DNA of 64,000 nt from positions 60,383,655 through 60,447,654 of the forward strand of contig JAKGHH010000005.1 in assembly GCA_022828595.1 (NCBI GenBank), written 5' to 3'. Of the stretch, positions 63,994 to 64,000 are shown one piece after another. The notes under the pieces were generated by a model that saw nothing but the letters and a program-made list of their open reading frames with translations, was not told the DNA's origin and ran no database searches. This DNA is from Nelumbo lutea. Taxonomy: Eukaryota; Streptophyta; Magnoliopsida; Proteales; Nelumbonaceae. Each line of letters begins with the position of its first letter. The stretch's first letter is position 1. Made by a program: the position numbers and the translations under genes.

Positions 63994-64000
63994 AGGCGTA

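Larger units (their letters stand above)
61893..64000 (-). mobile_element. Copia-E LTR retrotransposon, 3' part
   Basis: A minus-strand Copia element that runs off the right edge. Its 3' LTR is 61893-62182, with inverted ends TGTTA and TAACA, preceded on the minus strand by the purine tract TTGAGGGGGAG. The expected 5-bp target copy on the left is CATTT at 61888-61892. Its partner is outside the window. RNase H, reverse transcriptase and the end of integrase are in view. Confidence 0.85.

Noticed and set aside
1..64000. tRNA or rRNA genes
   Set aside because: I looked for cloverleaf-like A and B boxes and ribosomal words. The only tRNA-related sequences are the retrotransposon primer-binding sites.

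Overview
The window is nuclear DNA from a flowering plant, probably a woody eudicot or magnoliid with long, transposon-filled introns. I cannot name the species. The evidence is the plant-type Ty1/Copia elements, the L1-type LINEs that encode a C-terminal RNase H, the Ty3 chromovirus derivatives primed by initiator tRNA-Met, and a single host gene whose exons are scattered on the + strand between 9.6 and 60.1 kb.

Host gene: fourteen exons with matching splice phases encode about 541 residues of a nuclear-pore scaffold protein, best matched by plant NUP188. The first and last exons of the gene lie outside the window. The introns after 13044 (12.4 kb), after 26179 (21.7 kb) and after 50045 (7.4 kb) are large because of transposon insertions.

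Layout. 0-9 kb: LINE ends and Copia-A (887-7165), which carries a hAT-type insert. 9.6-15.5 kb: NUP188 exons 1-2, tandem duplications, a MITE-like element and small LINE pieces. 15.5-24.8 kb: Copia-B, with a 3.5-kb gene-carrying LTR element (TD1) inside its leader. 25.4-26.2 kb: exons 3-5. 26.7-38.1 kb: a nest of LINE-A split by LINE-B, which is itself split by a Ty3 gag-protease element. 38.4-41.0 kb: a second gene-carrying LTR element (TD2). 41.2-47.6 kb: a minus-strand LINE between duplicated flanks, then Copia-C. 47.9-50.0 kb: exons 6-10. 51.2-57.3 kb: Copia-D. 57.5-60.1 kb: exons 11-14. 60.4-61.4 kb: a LINE with a 16-bp target duplication. 61.9 kb to the end: the 3' part of Copia-E.

The main observation is the pair TD1 and TD2. 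They are related non-autonomous LTR elements that keep the LTRs, the primer site, a short coiled-coil gag start and the last part of a chromovirus pol gene. The region between has been replaced by intron-free pieces of host mRNAs: THOC5 fused to a cellulose synthase in TD1, and a TPR-protein gene in TD2. This resembles retroviral transduction of host genes and suggests a plant LTR-element family that repeatedly captures cellular transcripts. All captured pieces are now broken. Every transposon protein in the window carries stops or frameshifts, so nothing here looks autonomously active.
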